Shown in pieces: positions 11,803 through 20,266 of a stretch of DNA of 64,000 bases. Both the position numbers and the translations under genes were made by a program. The stretch lies in NCBI RefSeq assembly GCF_030944405.1, contig NZ_CP132339.1, positions 1,798,001-1,862,000 of the forward strand, given 5' to 3'. Source of the DNA: Janthinobacterium sp. J1-1 (GTDB lineage: Bacteria > Pseudomonadota > Gammaproteobacteria > Burkholderiales > Burkholderiaceae_D). Below the pieces are notes generated by a model. The model saw only the letters and a program-made list of their open reading frames with translations, searched no databases and had not been told where the DNA came from. How positions within the stretch are numbered: position 1 is the stretch's first letter; each line of letters starts with the position of its first letter.

Positions 11803-12378
11803 ATGAACACCATCGTACGTCCCGCCCTGGTCCTGTTTGCCGCGCTGACCGTGATTTGCGGCGTGGCCTATCCGCTGGCCACGGCCGGCATCGGGCAACT
11901 GGCTTTCAACCATGAAGTCAACGGCAGCATCGTCGAGCACGGTGGCAAGCCGGTCGGCTCGACCCTGATCGGCCAGTCGTTTACCTCGCCGAAATACTTC
12001 TGGGGCCGCCCGTCGGCCACGGCGCCGATGGCCAATAACGGCGTCGGCTCGGGCGGCTCGAACCAGGGGCCGACCAATCCGGCCTTGGTCGAGGCCGTCA
12101 AGGCGCGCATCGCCGCCTTGAAAGATGCCGACCCAGGCAATACGCGCGCGATTCCGGTCGACCTGGTCACGGCGTCCGGCAGCGGCCTGGACCCGGAAAT
12201 CAGCCTGGCCGCCGCCATCTACCAGGCGCCGCGCGTGGCCCGCGTGCGCGGCCTGCCTTTGGCGCAAGTGGAAAACGCCATCGCCAAGGCGCAGAAAACC
12301 GCGTATATCGGCTTTTTCGGCGAGGCGCGCGTGAATGTGCTGGAACTGAATCTGGCGCTCGATGCGATGCAGAAGTAA
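11803..12378 (+). CDS. kdpC: potassium-transporting ATPase subunit C (KdpC)
   Basis: 191 residues with a single N-terminal membrane helix (ALVLFAALTVICGVAYPLAT) and a periplasmic domain containing IGQSFTSPKYFWGRPSAT and DLVTASGSGLDPEIS, both typical of KdpC. It stabilises the KdpA-KdpB complex. It follows kdpB after 10 bases. A short gap with a GGGGTCTGACCCC palindrome separates it from kdpD. Confidence 0.95.
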   Translation: MNTIVRPALVLFAALTVICGVAYPLATAGIGQLAFNHEVNGSIVEHGGKPVGSTLIGQSFTSPKYFWGRPSATAPMANNGVGSGGSNQGPTNPALVEAVKARIAALKDADPGNTRAIPVDLVTASGSGLDPEISLAAAIYQAPRVARVRGLPLAQVENAIAKAQKTAYIGFFGEARVNVLELNLALDAMQK

Positions 12379-12385
12379 GATGATC

Positions 12386-12398
12386 GGGGTCTGACCCC
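12386..12398. repeat. GGGGTCTGACCCC palindrome between kdpC and kdpD
   Basis: GGGGTCTGACCCC is a near-perfect palindrome 8 bases past the kdpC stop. Related sequences occur at 56056-56067 and, as GGGGTCGGAC / GTCCGACCCC, at 32807-32848. The arms are too short and lack a T-run for a convincing terminator, so I treat it as a copy of a short dispersed repeat. Confidence 0.5.
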
Positions 12399-12419
12399 AG
12401 CCTTTCATTGAAAACCACC

Positions 12420-15146
12420 ATGCCCTCCAACGACCAACGCCCCGACCCCGACGCCCTGCTGGCCCAGGTCCAGGCGCAGGAACACAAAGCCACGCGTGGC
12501 CGCTTGCGCATTTATTTCGGCGCTTCGGCCGGCGTCGGCAAGACCTATGCCATGCTGGCCGCGGCGCGCAAGCTGCTGGCCGAAGGTGTCGACGTGCTGG
12601 CGGGCGTGGTGGAAACGCATGGCCGCTCGGAGACGGCGGCCATGCTCGACGGCTTGCCGTGGCTGCCGGCAAAAAACCTGGAATACCGCGGCAAGACCTT
12701 GCCCGAATTCGACCTGGACGCGGCGCTGCTGCGTCACCCTGCCGTGATCCTGATCGACGAACTGGCGCATTCGAACGTGGCCGGTTCGCGCCATCCGAAG
12801 CGCTGGCACGATGTCGAGGAACTGCTGGCCGCCGGCATCGACGTGCTGACCACCGTCAACGTGCAGCACCTGGAAAGCCTCAACGATGTGGTGGGCGGGA
12901 TTACCGGCGTGCGCGTGGCCGAGACCTTGCCCGACACGGTGTTCGACCGTGCCGACGAAGTGGTGCTGGTCGACATACCCGCCGACGAACTGCTGCTGCG
13001 CCTGAAAGCGGGCAAGGTCTACCAGCCGCAGCAGGCGCAGCGCGCGTCGCAGCATTTTTTCCGCAAGGGTAATCTGATCGCCCTGCGCGAGCTGGCGCTG
13101 CGCCGCACGGCCGACCGGGTGCAGGACGATGTGCAGGCCTACCGCCTTGAAAAATCGATCAACCCGGTGTGGAAGACGGGCGCGGCGCTGCTGGCCTGCG
13201 TGGGGCCGCACGCGGGCGGCGAACAGGTGGTGCGCAGCACGGCCCGCCTGGCCAGCCAGCTGAACGCCGAATGGCATGCGCTGTACGTGGAAACGCCAAG
13301 GCTGCAGCGCCTGCCGGCGCGCGAGCGCGAACGCATTCTGAACACCCTGAAACTGGCGCAGGACCTGGGCGCGCGCACCGCCATCGTGGCCGCCAGCGAT
13401 ATCGCCGCCGCCATCGTCGCCCATGCGCGCGGCGCCAATATCGCCAGGCTGGTGATGGGCCGCCGCCAGGGCGGAGCGCTGGCGCGGCTGTGGCATGCCG
13501 CCAGCGCCGCGCGCATCGCCGGCCTGGCGCCCGATATCGACCTGATCGAGGTGGGCCAGCCGGCGCTGGACGCCGCGCCGCGCAAGGCGGCCGAAGAGGC
13601 CATCGTGCACCGGCCTGGGCGCCCCTGGCGCTATCTGCTGGCGGCCGCCGCCAGCCTGGCCACGGCCTGCGCCTCGGTGCCGCTGCTGCCGTATATCGAC
13701 CTGGCCAATATCGCCATGCTCTCCTTGTTGACGGTGGTGCTGGTGGCCGTGCGGCTGGGGCGCGGGCCGGCCGCGCTGGCCAGCCTGGTGGGCGTGGCCA
13801 GCTTTGATTTTGCCTTCGTGCCGCCGCGTTTTTCGTTTGCGGTGGGCGACTTTCAATATGTGATCACGTTTGGCGTGATGCTGGCCGTGGGCCTGATCAC
13901 CGGCCACCTGACGGCCGGCCTGCGCTTCCAGGCGCGGGTCGCCACGCACCGCGAAGCGCGTGCGCGCGCCCTGTACGAATTTTCGCGCGAACTGTCGGGC
14001 GTGCTGCAGACCGAAGAGATTTTCGACATCACGCGGCGCGCCATCGAGCGGGCCTTCCGCGCCCGCGCCACCTTGCTGCTGCCCGATGACGAGGGCCGGC
14101 TGCAGACGCCGCTGGAGCCCGGCCAGCTGGACCTGGGCATCGCGCAATGGGCCTTCGACCGCGCGCAGGCGGCCGGCACCGGTACCGACACCTTGCCCGG
14201 CTCCGATATTTTTTATTTGCCCCTGATCGCGCCGATGCGCACGCGCGGCCTGCTGGCGCTGCTGCCGCTCGATTCGCCCCAGCACCGGCACTGGCTGCTG
14301 GTGCCGGAACAGCGCCAGCAGCTCGACACCTTTGCCGCGCTGGCCGCGATTGCCCTGGAACGTGTGCACTATATCGACGTGGCGCAGGGCGCGCTGGTGC
14401 AGATGGAGTCGGAACGGCTGCGCAATTCGCTGCTGGCGGCGCTGTCGCACGACCTGCGCACGCCTTTGACCTCGCTGGTGGGCCTGGCCGAATCGCTGGC
14501 GCGCTCAACCCCGGCCTTGTCCGGCGCGCAGCTGGAGATGGCGCGCTCGCTGCAGTCCGAGACGGTGCGCATGAGCGCGCTGGTGGCCAACCTGCTCGAC
14601 ATGGCGCGCATCGAAAGCGGCCATGTGCGGCTGAACCTGCAATGGCAGGCGCTGGAAGAGGTGGTGGGCAGTTCCCTGCGCGTAAGCGCCCCGCAACTGG
14701 TGCGGCATGCACTGCGCACCCAGCTCGCGCCCGGCCTGCCGTTGGTGCGCTACGACGCCGTGCTGATCGAGCGCGTGCTGTGCAACCTGCTGGAAAACGC
14801 CGCCAAATACACGCCGGCCGGCAGCACCATCACGATTGCCGCCGGCGTGCATGGCCAGTGGCTGCGGGTGACGGTCAGCGACGACGGGCCGGGCCTGCCG
14901 CCCGGGCGCGAAGAAGCGATCTTTGAGAAATTCACGCGCGGCGAACGCGAGTCGAACCTGCCCGGCGTGGGCCTGGGGCTGGCGATCTGCCGCGCCATCG
15001 TCGAAGCGCATGGCGGCACCATCGCCGCGCAAGTGCCGCTGCCCGCGCGCGGCGCGGCCTTTGTATTGATGCTGCCTCTGGGGACGCCGCCGGCGCCGCC
15101 TGAAGAACTGGACAGCGAATTGACTGACACTGGAACACCATCATGA
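12420..15146 (+). CDS. kdpD: KdpD, sensor histidine kinase for potassium limitation
   Basis: 908 residues from the ATG at 12420; an in-frame TTG at 12408 would add four. The N-terminal KdpD domain has a Walker A site (FGASAGVGKTYAML) and Walker B (VILIDELAHSN). A universal-stress-like domain follows (~250-370), then four close membrane helices (~405-500), a GAF-like region, and HisKA/HATPase domains with the phospho-acceptor in LLAALSHDLRTPLTSL (His ~677) and the nucleotide boxes NLLENAAKYTP, DDGPGLPPG and GVGLGLAICRAIVEAHGG. It senses low K+ or turgor and phosphorylates KdpE. The stop overlaps kdpE (ATGA). Confidence 0.96.
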   Translation: MPSNDQRPDPDALLAQVQAQEHKATRGRLRIYFGASAGVGKTYAMLAAARKLLAEGVDVLAGVVETHGRSETAAMLDGLPWLPAKNLEYRGKTLPEFDLDAALLRHPAVILIDELAHSNVAGSRHPKRWHDVEELLAAGIDVLTTVNVQHLESLNDVVGGITGVRVAETLPDTVFDRADEVVLVDIPADELLLRLKAGKVYQPQQAQRASQHFFRKGNLIALRELALRRTADRVQDDVQAYRLEKSINPVWKTGAALLACVGPHAGGEQVVRSTARLASQLNAEWHALYVETPRLQRLPARERERILNTLKLAQDLGARTAIVAASDIAAAIVAHARGANIARLVMGRRQGGALARLWHAASAARIAGLAPDIDLIEVGQPALDAAPRKAAEEAIVHRPGRPWRYLLAAAASLATACASVPLLPYIDLANIAMLSLLTVVLVAVRLGRGPAALASLVGVASFDFAFVPPRFSFAVGDFQYVITFGVMLAVGLITGHLTAGLRFQARVATHREARARALYEFSRELSGVLQTEEIFDITRRAIERAFRARATLLLPDDEGRLQTPLEPGQLDLGIAQWAFDRAQAAGTGTDTLPGSDIFYLPLIAPMRTRGLLALLPLDSPQHRHWLLVPEQRQQLDTFAALAAIALERVHYIDVAQGALVQMESERLRNSLLAALSHDLRTPLTSLVGLAESLARSTPALSGAQLEMARSLQSETVRMSALVANLLDMARIESGHVRLNLQWQALEEVVGSSLRVSAPQLVRHALRTQLAPGLPLVRYDAVLIERVLCNLLENAAKYTPAGSTITIAAGVHGQWLRVTVSDDGPGLPPGREEAIFEKFTRGERESNLPGVGLGLAICRAIVEAHGGTIAAQVPLPARGAAFVLMLPLGTPPAPPEELDSELTDTGTPS

Positions 15147-15862
15147 ATGACGCTAATGCCACCGGCAACACCACTTCCCCGACCGCACTGCTGGTCGAGG
15201 ACGAACCGCAGATCCGCCGCTTCGTGTGCGCCGCGCTGGAAGCCGAAGGCTGGCAGGTGCACGAATCGGCCACCCTGCAGCGCGGCCTGATCGACGCCGG
15301 CACGCGCCGCCCCGACCTGGTGGTGCTGGATCTGGGCCTGCCCGACGGCGACGGCATCGATTTTCTGGGCGACCTGCGCAAATGGTCGGCCGTGCCCGTG
15401 ATCGTGCTGTCGGCGCGCGTCGGCGAAGACGAAAAAATCCGCGCGCTCGACGCCGGCGCCGACGACTATTTGACCAAGCCGTTCGGCGTGGGCGAACTGC
15501 TGGCCCGCGTGCGCGCCACCTTGCGCCGCCAGCGCCAGCCGGCCGCACCTGATGATGGCGTGGTGCGCTTCGGCGACGTGTCGGTCGACGTGCAGAACCG
15601 CCTGGTGATGCGCGACAAGCAGCTGGTGCATGTGACGCCGACCGAATTCCGCTTGCTGTCGGTGCTGGTGAAAAACGCCGGCAGGGTGGTCACCAATCCG
15701 CAGCTGCTGCGCGAAGTGTGGGGGCCGTCGAACCTGGAGAACGGCCACTACCTGCGCATCTACATGGGCCACTTGCGCCAGAAGCTGGAAGCCGATCCGG
15801 CCCAGCCGCAATACCTGCTGACGGAAACGGCGGTCGGCTACCGATTGCTGCTGCCACTCTAA
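15143..15862 (+). CDS. kdpE: KdpE, response regulator of the kdp operon
   Basis: 239 residues. Receiver domain with acidic pocket (LLVEDEPQIRR), phospho-acceptor in VVLDLGLPDGDGIDF (Asp 63) and the Lys of DDYLTKPFGVGELLAR, then an OmpR-type winged helix (VHVTPTEFRLLSVLVKNAGRVV, then HYLRIYMGHLRQKLE). KdpD phosphorylates it and it activates kdpFABC. Its likely target is the box at 7632-7656. The ATG lies within the kdpD stop. Confidence 0.95.
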   Translation: MNDANATGNTTSPTALLVEDEPQIRRFVCAALEAEGWQVHESATLQRGLIDAGTRRPDLVVLDLGLPDGDGIDFLGDLRKWSAVPVIVLSARVGEDEKIRALDAGADDYLTKPFGVGELLARVRATLRRQRQPAAPDDGVVRFGDVSVDVQNRLVMRDKQLVHVTPTEFRLLSVLVKNAGRVVTNPQLLREVWGPSNLENGHYLRIYMGHLRQKLEADPAQPQYLLTETAVGYRLLLPL

Positions 15863-15994
15863 GTCTTTCTATCCCCCGGTTTTGAAAACAGGCGCCGCGC
15901 GCGCCAGGGGAGCGTTTTACCCGAAATTTTGCAGCAAGGGGCCAGCTGCGCCATCCCGGCAAAGGCCCAACCCACCAATGAAGAAGTACATACC

Positions 15995-16738
15995 ATGAAC
16001 AAAATCGTATTTGCCATCGCCGCCATTCTTGCCTCGGGCGTATTGCACGCGCAGGAAGCGAAACCGGACAATGAAGTCAGCTTCAACGTTGCCGGTGTTT
16101 CCGACTACCGCTACCGCGGCATGTCGCAAACGCGCTTGAAACCGGCGCTGCAGGGCGGTGCCGACTATGTCAATAACCCCACCGGCCTGTACGCGGGCGC
16201 CTGGGCCTCGACCATCAAGTGGACCAAGGACGCGGGCGGCGGTGGCGACGTGGAAGTGGACCTGTATGCGGGCAAGCGCGGCCAGTTGACTGACGATATC
16301 GGCTACGACGCCGGCGTGCTGGCCTATGTGTATGCCGACAACGGCCTGAAACACCTGGCCGGCTTTGCCGATGCGGATACCCAGGAAGTCTACGGCCAGC
16401 TGTCGTACGGCCCGGCGTATATCAAGTATGCGCACGCCGTCTCCAACCTGTTCGGCATCGTCAACAGCAAGAACAGCGGCTACCTCGACATCGGCGCGAA
16501 TATCGACTTGACAAATGGCTGGACCGGCAACCTGCATGCGGGCCACCAGAAGGTGCGCAACAACGATGCGTCGAGCTACACCGACTGGAAAGTGGGCGTG
16601 ACGCGCGACTTTGGCGTGCTCACCGGCGCACTGGCCGTGATCGGCACCAATGGCAGCAAGACCGCCTACGCCTCGCCCGTGAATGGCAAATTCATGGGCA
16701 AGACGGCCTTGATCCTGACAGTCAGCAAGGTGTTTTAA
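15995..16738 (+). CDS. TorF family outer-membrane protein (putative porin)
   Basis: 247 residues. It starts MNKIVFAIAAILASGVLHAQ, a clear signal peptide cut after HAQ or nearby. The mature part begins NEVSFNVAGVSDYRYRGMSQ, the hallmark of the TorF/Gcw family of beta-barrel proteins, and ends in Phe (LTVSKVF), the usual outer-membrane insertion signal. It alternates short hydrophobic beta strands throughout. Substrate unknown. The last 17 bases overlap the end of the convergent dapA-like gene. The ATG at 15995 is chosen because the signal peptide begins there. Confidence 0.85.
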   Translation: MNKIVFAIAAILASGVLHAQEAKPDNEVSFNVAGVSDYRYRGMSQTRLKPALQGGADYVNNPTGLYAGAWASTIKWTKDAGGGGDVEVDLYAGKRGQLTDDIGYDAGVLAYVYADNGLKHLAGFADADTQEVYGQLSYGPAYIKYAHAVSNLFGIVNSKNSGYLDIGANIDLTNGWTGNLHAGHQKVRNNDASSYTDWKVGVTRDFGVLTGALAVIGTNGSKTAYASPVNGKFMGKTALILTVSKVF

Positions 16739-17681
16739 ACGACGCGCCGCCAGCGCGGTAGCGCGGCAGCGCCAGCAATGATTCCAGCGCCAGCGCCAGT
16801 TTTTGCTGGCCGGCGCCGGACATGGGCGTCATCGGCAAGCGCAGTTCATCGCGCAGCTTGCCCTGCATGGCCAGCGCCGCCTTGATGGGGCCGGGGTTCG
16901 GTTCGGCGAACAGCAGCCGTATGGCAGGCAGCATGGTCTCGAACAGGGCGCCGGCGTCGGCGTGGCGATTCGATTGCACCAGGTCGAACAGCTGGGCATA
17001 CAGGTCGGGTCGCACCTGGGCGGCGGCCGACATGGCGCCATGTGCGCCCAGCGCCAGGCTGGCCAGCAGCAGCGCATCGTCGCCGCACAGCACGTCGAGG
17101 TGGGTGTCGCGCAGCAGCTGGCCGAACTGGTCCAGCTGCCCGCCCGCCTCCTTGATGGCGACAAAGTGCGAGTCGCGCGCCAGCAGCGCCGCCGTCGCCG
17201 TCGTGATGTGCACGCCGGTGCGGGCCGGCACGTTGTACAGCACGATGGAGTGATCTGTGGCGGCGGCAATCGCCTGGAAATGGCGCACGATGCCCTCCTG
17301 CGACGGCCGCACATAGGCGGGCGCGGAGATCAGCAGGCCGGCCAGCGGGTGGTCGTGATAGCGTTGCACGGCGGCCGTGACGGCGCGCGTGTCGCTGCCG
17401 GCTATGCCCATCACGACGGGAAAGCGCGGGCCGGCCGCTTCCAGCACGCTAGCCAACAGCATGCCCTGTTCGGCCTCGCTCAGCATGGCCGCCTCGCCGG
17501 TGGTGCCGCACACCACCAGGCCATTGACGCCGCTGCCGGCCAATTCGACAGCCAGCCGCTGTGCGGCGCCGAAGTCGATCGCGCCGTCGCGAAACGGCGT
17601 GACCATCGGCACCCAGATGCCCTGGAAGTGGGCCGTGATGCGCTCGCAGGACATCGCGTGTTCGCACGCGTACTGGTTCAT
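16722..17681 (-). CDS. dapA: DapA family aldolase (4-hydroxy-tetrahydrodipicolinate synthase-like)
   Basis: 319 residues from the ATG at 17681, which overlaps the stop of the small gene upstream (ATGA); a second ATG at 17654 is possible. It is a TIM-barrel enzyme of the DapA/NAL family: GTTGEAAMLS binds the keto acid, the catalytic Tyr is in VLYNVPARTG, and the Schiff-base Lys is in FVAIKEAGG. DapA condenses pyruvate with aspartate semialdehyde in lysine and peptidoglycan synthesis. Sequence alone does not exclude another lyase of the family. It lies far from other lysine genes and is coupled to an ACT-like protein, so it may be a second, specialised copy. Confidence 0.82.
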   Translation of the reverse strand: MNQYACEHAMSCERITAHFQGIWVPMVTPFRDGAIDFGAAQRLAVELAGSGVNGLVVCGTTGEAAMLSEAEQGMLLASVLEAAGPRFPVVMGIAGSDTRAVTAAVQRYHDHPLAGLLISAPAYVRPSQEGIVRHFQAIAAATDHSIVLYNVPARTGVHITTATAALLARDSHFVAIKEAGGQLDQFGQLLRDTHLDVLCGDDALLLASLALGAHGAMSAAAQVRPDLYAQLFDLVQSNRHADAGALFETMLPAIRLLFAEPNPGPIKAALAMQGKLRDELRLPMTPMSGAGQQKLALALESLLALPRYRAGGASFKTPC

Positions 17682-17950
17682 CGTGTACCACCGTGGCGTG
17701 GATGATCCTGGCAAATCCGGCCAAACTCCGCCGGCAGCCAGCGCATCACGGCGTCCATCGTCAGGCGCAGCGCCGGTTCGGTCACGCACAGGTCCACCCT
17801 CATGCGTTCGGCATGGTCGACCGCCTCGATCCGCATGAACGACAGCATCGCGCCGCAGGTCCTGAACACCAGCTGGCGCAGCGCCGACAGGCAGTCTTTA
17901 TCGACCGTGATATGGATAAGAAAAGTGGCTTGGCGCAAGGAAGTGTCCAT
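17678..17950 (-). CDS. small ACT-like protein coupled to the DapA-like gene
   Basis: 90 residues, ATG at 17950, no signal peptide. The predicted order is strand (TFLIHITVD), helix (DCLSALRQLVFRTCGA), strand (LSFMRIEAVD), strand (RMRVDLCVT), helix (LRLTMDAVMRWLP), strand: the beta-alpha-beta-beta-alpha-beta pattern of ACT domains, which bind amino acids in regulatory proteins. The stop overlaps the dapA-like ATG by four bases. It may sense an amino acid and act on the aldolase or its expression. The ACT assignment rests on pattern alone. Confidence 0.6.
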   Translation of the reverse strand: MDTSLRQATFLIHITVDKDCLSALRQLVFRTCGAMLSFMRIEAVDHAERMRVDLCVTEPALRLTMDAVMRWLPAEFGRICQDHPRHGGTR

Positions 17951-18205
17951 GGCGATGGTGCTTTGCAGCGGTGGTTGAGATGCAATCGAGATTAGCAGCG
18001 AGCATGTAAAGATGGTCTAAAAAGCGCGGTGGCGGACGTAAACGCGGCGTATTTTTGGCAGGCGCCGCCATGCGCGCCAGGCCCGGCCTGTTGCGTTTTT
18101 GCCCCGTAAGCCGGGCATGCGTATGCTTTTGTTACAAAATTGAATCGTGCTTTCGGGAACGGAGGTTTATATTGAAACCGTCTCCGCCATCCAGCAAGTC
18201 ACGCC

Positions 18206-19207
18206 ATGTCAGACGAAAAAATCCCGCCCAGTGTTTCTCCCGCCCCGCCTGCTGCGCCGGTCCGTCCCGACCGCGTCGGCCGCGCCTCCGACGCCGATGA
18301 GCGCGACCGCCGCTCGCGCGAGGCACCGCCGCGCTACCTGAAGGATAACGACACGCCGTTCGCGCTGGCCTGGCGCGTGCTGACGTCGCGCTACCGCTCG
18401 ATGCGCGACAAGGCGGGGCGCGACTTCATGCGGCGCACTTTGCGCATCGGTATTTCGGCGCGCATTTTTCATCCGGAACCCGGCGCCACGGGCCTGCGCA
18501 GCAAGAATCTGCAATACCTGGAGGAGTCGATCGCGCAGTGGGTCATGTCGCGCGATGTGCTGGTGTTCATGATCCCGACGGTCAATACCAGCGGCCTGCT
18601 ACACCCGAGTAACATCACCTTGCGCCACTATGCGCGCCATCTTGATGGCCTGGTGCTGCAGGGCGGGGCGGACGTGTCGCCGCAGACGTATTCGGAAGCG
18701 GCCACCCGCCCCGAATGGAGCGGCGACCGCGCGCGCGACCTGTATGAGCTGGAACTGCTGCATGAATTCGTCGACGCGGGCAAACCGGTGCTGGGCATCT
18801 GCCGCGGTTGCCAGCTGATCAACGTGGGCTTCGGCGGCACCTTGTACCAGGATATCGCCTCGGACGTGGAAGGGGCTTCGTCTCACGTCAACGACCTGTA
18901 TGACCGCCACCGCCACACCATCGTCTTCCCGAAAGGCTCGACCCTGGCCGGCCTGTTTCCGAAGGCGGGCGAGGCGCTGGTCAATTCGATCCACCATCAG
19001 TCGGTGAAGGACCTGGGGCGCGATATCACGGTGGAAGCGTATTCGCATGGCGACAATATCGTCGAGGCGATCCGCTACCAGCGCGCGCGCTTCGTGATGG
19101 GCTTGCAGTGGCACCCGGAATTCCATTCGGCCGGTGGCGTCGAGCTGCTCGATTGCACGCCCATCCTCGATAATTTTTTGCGCGCCGCGCGCGAGACCCG
19201 CTTTTGA
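18206..19207 (+). CDS. class I glutamine amidotransferase-like hydrolase (peptidase C26)
   Basis: 333 residues. The first ~75 are polar, Pro/Arg/Asp-rich and outside the catalytic fold. The rest is a C26 / gamma-glutamyl-GABA hydrolase domain: substrate loop LVLQGGADVSPQTYSE, nucleophile elbow VLGICRGCQLINV (Cys), and the His-Glu pair in GLQWHPEFH. Relatives such as PuuD hydrolyse gamma-glutamyl amides in polyamine breakdown. No other polyamine genes are nearby. It overlaps the next gene through TTGA, an odd partner set for a PuuD-like enzyme. Confidence 0.85.
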   Translation: MSDEKIPPSVSPAPPAAPVRPDRVGRASDADERDRRSREAPPRYLKDNDTPFALAWRVLTSRYRSMRDKAGRDFMRRTLRIGISARIFHPEPGATGLRSKNLQYLEESIAQWVMSRDVLVFMIPTVNTSGLLHPSNITLRHYARHLDGLVLQGGADVSPQTYSEAATRPEWSGDRARDLYELELLHEFVDAGKPVLGICRGCQLINVGFGGTLYQDIASDVEGASSHVNDLYDRHRHTIVFPKGSTLAGLFPKAGEALVNSIHHQSVKDLGRDITVEAYSHGDNIVEAIRYQRARFVMGLQWHPEFHSAGGVELLDCTPILDNFLRAARETRF

Positions 19208-20265
19208 TTACCCGGCGCGCGGTGCTGACCGGTTTGCTGGCTTTGCCGTTTGCCGGCGTGCGCGCGGCCTCTGCTGCCACCACGCTGCCATTTGCACTGA
19301 CATCGCCGTCGCATGCGGCTGGCCTGAAAACGCGGGTGCCGGCCAGGGTGGCCGCGCAGGTGATCCGCGCCGCGCAAAAAGCGGTGGACCGGCCCTTGCA
19401 TCTGATGGCCGAAGTGCGCACGGGCGGCCTGCTCGACGGCGAAGGCGGGCGTGCGCAAAGCCAGCAGGCGCAGGAAGACTGGCGCCAGGCGCGGCTGCAG
19501 GCGCTGGCGTGGCGGCTGTCTGGCGACCCTGCCTGCCTGGACAATGCGCGCAAGCTGGCGCTGGCCTGGAGCCGCGGCTACCAGCCCTCGTTCAGCCCCG
19601 TCGACGAGACGGAACTGGCCAGCCTCTTGATGGGCGTGGACCTGATCCAGGAGCGGTTCAATAGCAGCGAACGCGAGCAGCTGAAGGCATTCTGCCGCAC
19701 CCTGGCCAGCGGCTACCTGAGCGACCCGGTCAAGGTGGGCGGGCCGTCGACGGCGCGCAATAACTGGCACAGCCACCGCATCAAGATCGGCACGGCGGCA
19801 AGCTATTTGTCAGGCGACGCGGCGCTGGTCGCGCGTGCAAAAGAGAGCTTTATGTCCCATGTGCCGCGCAATATCGGTGCAGGCGGCGTGCCGTTCGACT
19901 TCGAACAGCGCGACGCCCTGCATTACACCACCTACAGCCTGGAGCCCTTGCTCACCGCCGCGCTGATGGCGCAACAGCATGGCGACGACTGGTATGGCGC
20001 GCCCGAAGCGCGGCGCTTGAAAGAAGCGCTGGCCTGGTTGGCGCCGTATGCGCAGGGCAAGCAGACCCACGTCGAATTTGCGAAAAGCGCGGTGCCGTTC
20101 GACCGCAAGCGCGTGGCCGCCGGCCAGAAGGGTTTTACGGGCAACTGGGAACGCGCGGGCGCGGCCAATGTGTATCTGCTGGCGTCGCGCTTCGATCCCG
20201 CCTATGCGCCGCTGGCGCAGGAACTGCAGCCGCCGGCCTGGGCGCTGGCGCTGTTCTCGGCCTGA
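19204..20265 (+). CDS. exported alginate-lyase-fold protein
   Basis: 353 residues from a TTG overlapping the previous stop (TTGA). The N-terminus MITRRAVLTGLLALPFAGVR is a twin-arginine type signal with an Ala-rich cleavage region, so export to the periplasm is likely. The body is an alpha/alpha toroid of the alginate lyase family: ARNNWHSHRIKIG matches the Asn/His catalytic loop, and FEQRDALHYTTYSLEPLLTAA the Tyr-containing helix. Such enzymes cleave uronic-acid polysaccharides by beta-elimination, or bind them. The real substrate is unknown and no alginate cluster is near. It ends one base before the convergent kinase gene. Confidence 0.8.
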   Translation: MITRRAVLTGLLALPFAGVRAASAATTLPFALTSPSHAAGLKTRVPARVAAQVIRAAQKAVDRPLHLMAEVRTGGLLDGEGGRAQSQQAQEDWRQARLQALAWRLSGDPACLDNARKLALAWSRGYQPSFSPVDETELASLLMGVDLIQERFNSSEREQLKAFCRTLASGYLSDPVKVGGPSTARNNWHSHRIKIGTAASYLSGDAALVARAKESFMSHVPRNIGAGGVPFDFEQRDALHYTTYSLEPLLTAALMAQQHGDDWYGAPEARRLKEALAWLAPYAQGKQTHVEFAKSAVPFDRKRVAAGQKGFTGNWERAGAANVYLLASRFDPAYAPLAQELQPPAWALALFSA

Positions 20266-20266
20266 G

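Noticed and set aside
12405..14450. Minus-strand ORF of 681 codons opposite kdpD
   Set aside because: His/Gln/Arg-rich shadow; kdpD carries all family motifs on the plus strand.
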